Positions 5,105 to 7,818 of a DNA stretch of 7,818 bases are shown here, piece after piece. Source of the stretch: Bacillota bacterium (lineage in GTDB: Bacteria > Bacillota > Desulfitobacteriia > Desulfitobacteriales > JAJXUE01); contig JAJYNB010000123.1 of assembly GCA_021786555.1 (NCBI GenBank), positions 1 through 7,818 of the forward strand. The letters run 5' to 3'. Positions within the stretch are counted from its first letter, which is position 1; each line of letters starts with the position of its first letter. Under the pieces are notes generated by a model. That model did not search any database, was not told the DNA's origin, and worked only from the letters and a program-made list of their open reading frames with translations. The position numbers and the translations under genes were made by a program.

Positions 5105-6393
5105 CCCGCCAACCTCGCGGCAAAACTTAGGACATCCTGATTGAACCTGGCTGCAGCCTCGATATGGGGGCAGTGGCCACAGTCTTCATAAACCTTCAAC
5201 TCGCCCTTAACCAACGCTTGCGCCGCCTTAATCCCATGTTCTAAGGGAATGATCCGGTCCACGGCCCCCCACACGACCAATGTTGGCATGCTAAGATCTG
5301 CCAGCCGGTGGCTAAGATCAACAAGCTGACCGGCTTGGTCCAAGGAGTGTTCAATCGCAGATTTTAGGGCGGCAAAATCCTCAGGTTGCTGGCGGAACTT
5401 GAACATTTCCTCGACGACGCCTGGAAAAATAAACTTGGTGTCCTGGAACAAGAGGGTCAGAAAATCTCGAATCCCTTCTTTATCCCGGGACTCCAATAAT
5501 GCCCGCTTAAGTTCTGATTCGACCTCCCTCCCCAGACCGGCGCTATCTTCCAAAATCAAGCCGCTCAGTTTGTCTGGAAAACGGGCAGCAAATGAAGCTG
5601 CAATCATCCCGCCAAAGGAGTTCCCTAGCAGAATACATCGCTCAATCCCCATGTAATCCAAAAAGTCCTGCAAGAACCCGACAAAAAATTCCGGGTTGTA
5701 AGAAACTTCCGGTTTGTCGCTCAGCCCGGACCCAGGGAGATCCGGCGCTATGACTCTAAAATGATCCGACAGGAAGTGAAGGTTGGGCTGCCAAGCGGAG
5801 CAGGAAGCCCCGAGCCCATGAAGTAAAAGCAGTGGAAAGCCCTGGCCCATGTCCAGGTAATGAATTAAGTTTTCACCCACCTGAGCAAATCTGCTATTGG
5901 GCCAGCCAGTTTGCTCTGCCATATAGGCCAGAACATCTGAGACGACAATCCTGCTCTTGACTGCCGCTATTTTTTCCAGGTCTATACCGCGTTTTTTGGT
6001 CAGGCTTTTGGCAGCTGGAGTAACTGCCTTCCTAATTGATCCATCCTCTGTCCCTTCCGGGAAGTGATTTCCCTGCAATAGTTCATCTTGGCCAGCGGTG
6101 TGAGAACCGGCGCCAATTGTTTGGGGCTCAGGCAATTGACCGTCCCACTGCTCATCAAGCAAAGTTATAACTGCAATGGGATGGCCCACCGGCGCCACTT
6201 CGCCTTCCCGTACCAGGATTTTGCGGATCTTACCTGACACGGGTGCCTCAACTAGGTTGTTGATCTTTTCCGTTTCAATTTCTACCAGGGCCTCACCCAT
6301 TTCAATTTCCTCTTCTTCTTCTTTAAGCCAGCATAATACCTTTCCCTGAGTCATGGCCGAACCCCACTTAGGCATGTACAAGGTAGTCGCCAT
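5101..6393 (-). CDS. acoC: AcoC-like E2: lipoyl domain + subunit-binding domain + alpha/beta hydrolase
   Basis: This 430-aa protein should carry the acyl group made by E1. Residues 1-80 are a biotinyl/lipoyl domain with ETEKI, making Lys43 the lipoylation site. A Pro/Gly/Glu-rich linker (about 81-120) follows. Residues 123-158 (TPAAKSLTKKRGIDLEKIAA...SDVLAYM) match the peripheral subunit-binding domain that docks E1 or E3. From about 170 the rest is an alpha/beta hydrolase: HGLGASCSAW (oxyanion region), DLPGSGLSD, the nucleophile elbow GNSFGG (Ser259), WGAVDRIIP (Asp379) and CGHCPHIE (His407), so the triad is complete. The usual 2-oxoacid dehydrogenase acyltransferase core (HxxxDG) is absent. 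Fusion of a lipoyl domain to this fold is known in acetoin dehydrogenase AcoC of Pseudomonas and Ralstonia. The ATG overlaps the E1 beta stop (TAATG). Acetoin is the best guess for substrate, not proven. Confidence 0.88.
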   Translation of the reverse strand: MATTLYMPKWGSAMTQGKVLCWLKEEEEEIEMGEALVEIETEKINNLVEAPVSGKIRKILVREGEVAPVGHPIAVITLLDEQWDGQLPEPQTIGAGSHTAGQDELLQGNHFPEGTEDGSIRKAVTPAAKSLTKKRGIDLEKIAAVKSRIVVSDVLAYMAEQTGWPNSRFAQVGENLIHYLDMGQGFPLLLLHGLGASCSAWQPNLHFLSDHFRVIAPDLPGSGLSDKPEVSYNPEFFVGFLQDFLDYMGIERCILLGNSFGGMIAASFAARFPDKLSGLILEDSAGLGREVESELKRALLESRDKEGIRDFLTLLFQDTKFIFPGVVEEMFKFRQQPEDFAALKSAIEHSLDQAGQLVDLSHRLADLSMPTLVVWGAVDRIIPLEHGIKAAQALVKGELKVYEDCGHCPHIEAAARFNQDVLSFAARLAG

Positions 6394-7361
6394 TATTCCA
6401 GCACCTTTTGCGCAGCAGCTTTAATCGCTGCCACACCGGGCAAGTAAACTTGTTCCAGGGCAGGGCTGCCCGGGATGGGAACCGCCGGAGCCCCCACCCT
6501 GACAACAGGGGCGTTGAGCAAATCAAAGCCTTCTTCTACAACCTTGGCTGCGATTTCAGCGCCGACGCCGCCTTGTTTTCTGCTTTCCTCAACGATGACT
6601 AATCGGCCGGTTTTCTTCAGGGAAGAAAGGATCGTGGCCAAGTCCAGGGGAGCTAGTGTCCTGGGGTCGATGACCTCAAGGTCGATGCCCTCCCTGCCTA
6701 GTTCCTCCGCAGCTTCAATTGCCTTTTGTACCATGGACATGATTGCCACAACCGTTACATCTTTGCCGCGGCGCACAATCCGCGCCTGACCGAACTCTAC
6801 TGTATAGTCCTCTTCCGGCACTTCCCCAGTGACGGCCAGAAGCAGCTTGTGCTCAAAAAACAAAACTGGGTTGTCGTCGCGAATAGCACCTTTTAAAAGT
6901 CCTTTGGCGTCATAGGGCGTGGAGGGTACGGCTATTTTCAAACCTGGAGGGTGCATAAAGCTGGCCTCTGTGGACTGGGAGTGGTTATATCCCAGGCCCC
7001 AACCCCCACCGCTCAAAGTGCGAATCACCAGGGGAATCTTGACCTGCCCTCCGGTCATATAACGCCACTGGGCGGCTTGATTTGAAATTTGGTCCATCGC
7101 CAGGTAAGTGAAATCGGAGAACATGATCTCAACCACCGGACGCATGCCCGCCATGGCCATACCGATGGCTGTCCCCACGATGGCCGATTCGGCAATCGGT
7201 GTGTTGATCACCCTGTTTTCGAATTCGTTTAATAGCCCGGCAGTTTGCCCAAAGGGACTGACCCGCACATCTTCGCCCAAAACCACCACTTGGTGGTTGT
7301 TGCTCATTTCCTCTTTCAGTGCTTCATTTATCGCCTGAATATAGGTAATCTGCCTGCTCAT
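6393..7361 (-). CDS. acoB: Thiamine-diphosphate dehydrogenase E1 component, beta subunit (acetoin/pyruvate type)
   Basis: With the alpha subunit this forms the alpha2beta2 E1 that decarboxylates a 2-oxoacid or cleaves acetoin on thiamine diphosphate and passes the acyl group to lipoyl-E2. The 322-aa product is full length. It shows VVVLGEDV (25-32), NTPIAES with Glu58 as the glutamate that activates the cofactor, VGTAIGMAMAGMRPVVEIMF, FTYLAMDQISNQAAQWRYM, GGGWGLGYNHSQSTEA, VIDPRTLAPLD and the C-terminal VEESRKQGGVGAEI. AGGAGGGT at 7367-7374, within the end of the alpha gene, supports the ATG, which also overlaps the alpha stop (ATGA). The E1 beta family does not separate pyruvate from acetoin by eye; the AcoC-like E2 downstream favours an acetoin-type substrate. 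The symbol is given on that context. Confidence 0.93.
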   Translation of the reverse strand: MSRQITYIQAINEALKEEMSNNHQVVVLGEDVRVSPFGQTAGLLNEFENRVINTPIAESAIVGTAIGMAMAGMRPVVEIMFSDFTYLAMDQISNQAAQWRYMTGGQVKIPLVIRTLSGGGWGLGYNHSQSTEASFMHPPGLKIAVPSTPYDAKGLLKGAIRDDNPVLFFEHKLLLAVTGEVPEEDYTVEFGQARIVRRGKDVTVVAIMSMVQKAIEAAEELGREGIDLEVIDPRTLAPLDLATILSSLKKTGRLVIVEESRKQGGVGAEIAAKVVEEGFDLLNAPVVRVGAPAVPIPGSPALEQVYLPGVAAIKAAAQKVLE

Positions 7362-7818
7362 TTGCCACCCTCCTCACAAAAAACTTCGCTATATAGTTCA
7401 GCTTCCTCAGGGTAAGGGGCGTTAAAGGCTAAGTTGACAGCCCGTTCCACCTCTGAAGTGAGTTCTTTGTCCATCTGGTCCAGTTCTGCCTCACTTAAGC
7501 CTAGCTTGATCAAGCCTGAATAACAGCGCGAAACCGGGTCTCTCTCAGCCCATTGCTTAACTTCCTCCTGCGTCCTGTAGTGCCCTGGGTCACCTGTAAA
7601 GTGGTTAGCTACCCGATAGGTTTTAAATTCAATAAAATAGGGGCCTTCCCCGTTTCTGGCCTTCTCTATTGCCTTTTTGGTAGTTTCATAGACTAATGCA
7701 ATATCGTTGCCATCCTGAACAATTTCCCAGGGGATGCCATATCCCCCGGCCCTGGGGGCGATATCTTCTGTCGAAGTTGTATCACGATAATGGGCCAGTT
7801 CGGTATACTGGTTATTTG
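7358..7818 (-). CDS. acoA: Thiamine-diphosphate dehydrogenase E1 component, alpha subunit, N-terminus beyond window edge
   Basis: The alpha subunit binds the diphosphate of thiamine diphosphate. Only the last 152 codons are present, opening with NNQYTEL, the asparagine pair that closes the GDG...NN cofactor motif; the GDG part lies outside the window. Then come RAGGYGIPWEIVQDGND (about 23-39 of the visible part), GPYFIEFKTYR and FTGDPGHYRTQEEV, which corresponds to the phosphorylation-loop region GHxxxDPxxYR of the family, and the acidic tail EEAELYSEVFCEEGGK. The GH of that motif is replaced here (ANHFTGDP). The stop TGA overlaps the beta-subunit ATG by four bases. Pyruvate versus acetoin cannot be decided from this part; the symbol follows the E2 type. 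Confidence 0.9.
   Translation of the reverse strand, partial: NNQYTELAHYRDTTSTEDIAPRAGGYGIPWEIVQDGNDIALVYETTKKAIEKARNGEGPYFIEFKTYRVANHFTGDPGHYRTQEEVKQWAERDPVSRCYSGLIKLGLSEAELDQMDKELTSEVERAVNLAFNAPYPEEAELYSEVFCEEGGK

Noticed and set aside
1..7818. CRISPR array, tRNA, insertion sequence or phage genes
   Set aside because: I looked for regular repeats, tRNA-like folds, transposase or integrase motifs and saw none.

Overview
The window is about 50% GC and gene-dense. Every recognisable intact gene is on the minus strand, so transcription runs from the right end to the left end. Strong AGGAGG-type ribosome binding sites, stop/start overlaps (ATGA, TAATG) and the mix of families suggest a Gram-positive anaerobe, perhaps a Clostridia/Peptococcales-like Firmicute. 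That assignment is inference from style; there is no rRNA or other marker here.

Right block (7818 down to 3032): a compact operon entering from the right. It encodes the C-terminal half of a thiamine-diphosphate E1 alpha subunit, the complete E1 beta subunit, an unusual E2 in which a lipoyl domain and a subunit-binding domain are fused to an alpha/beta hydrolase instead of the usual acyltransferase core (acetoin dehydrogenase AcoC-like), LipB, a VOC-superfamily protein, and LipA. The first four genes overlap by 1 to 4 bases. A 50-base gap with two small palindromes separates lipB from the VOC gene, and lipA starts at or next to the VOC stop. The cluster therefore encodes a 2-oxoacid/acetoin-type dehydrogenase together with the two enzymes that make lipoate on its E2.

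Middle (3031 to 2646): no intact gene. A short minus-strand frame matches the extreme C-terminus of dihydrolipoamide dehydrogenase (E3), the one component missing from the operon. It looks like the stump of a deleted lpd gene. Between it and lipA is a 54-codon plus-strand open frame, without a start, that reads like protein but that I do not recognise. Intact ubiX (flavin prenyltransferase) follows at 2645 to 2094.

Intergenic region 2093 to 1710: two hairpins that would terminate leftward transcription, a diverged tandem direct repeat between them, then a possible sucC promoter with an inverted repeat and three ACCGTT motifs spaced exactly 21 bp apart.

Left block (1709 to 1): sucC and the N-terminal two thirds of sucD, encoding an ADP/GDP-forming acid-CoA ligase of the succinyl-CoA synthetase family; sucD runs off the left end. 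The alpha subunit has Thr where the family usually has the CoA-site Cys. A possible link between the blocks is that the dehydrogenase makes acyl groups on lipoate and the ligase exchanges acyl-CoA for ATP, but nothing in the window proves a shared substrate.
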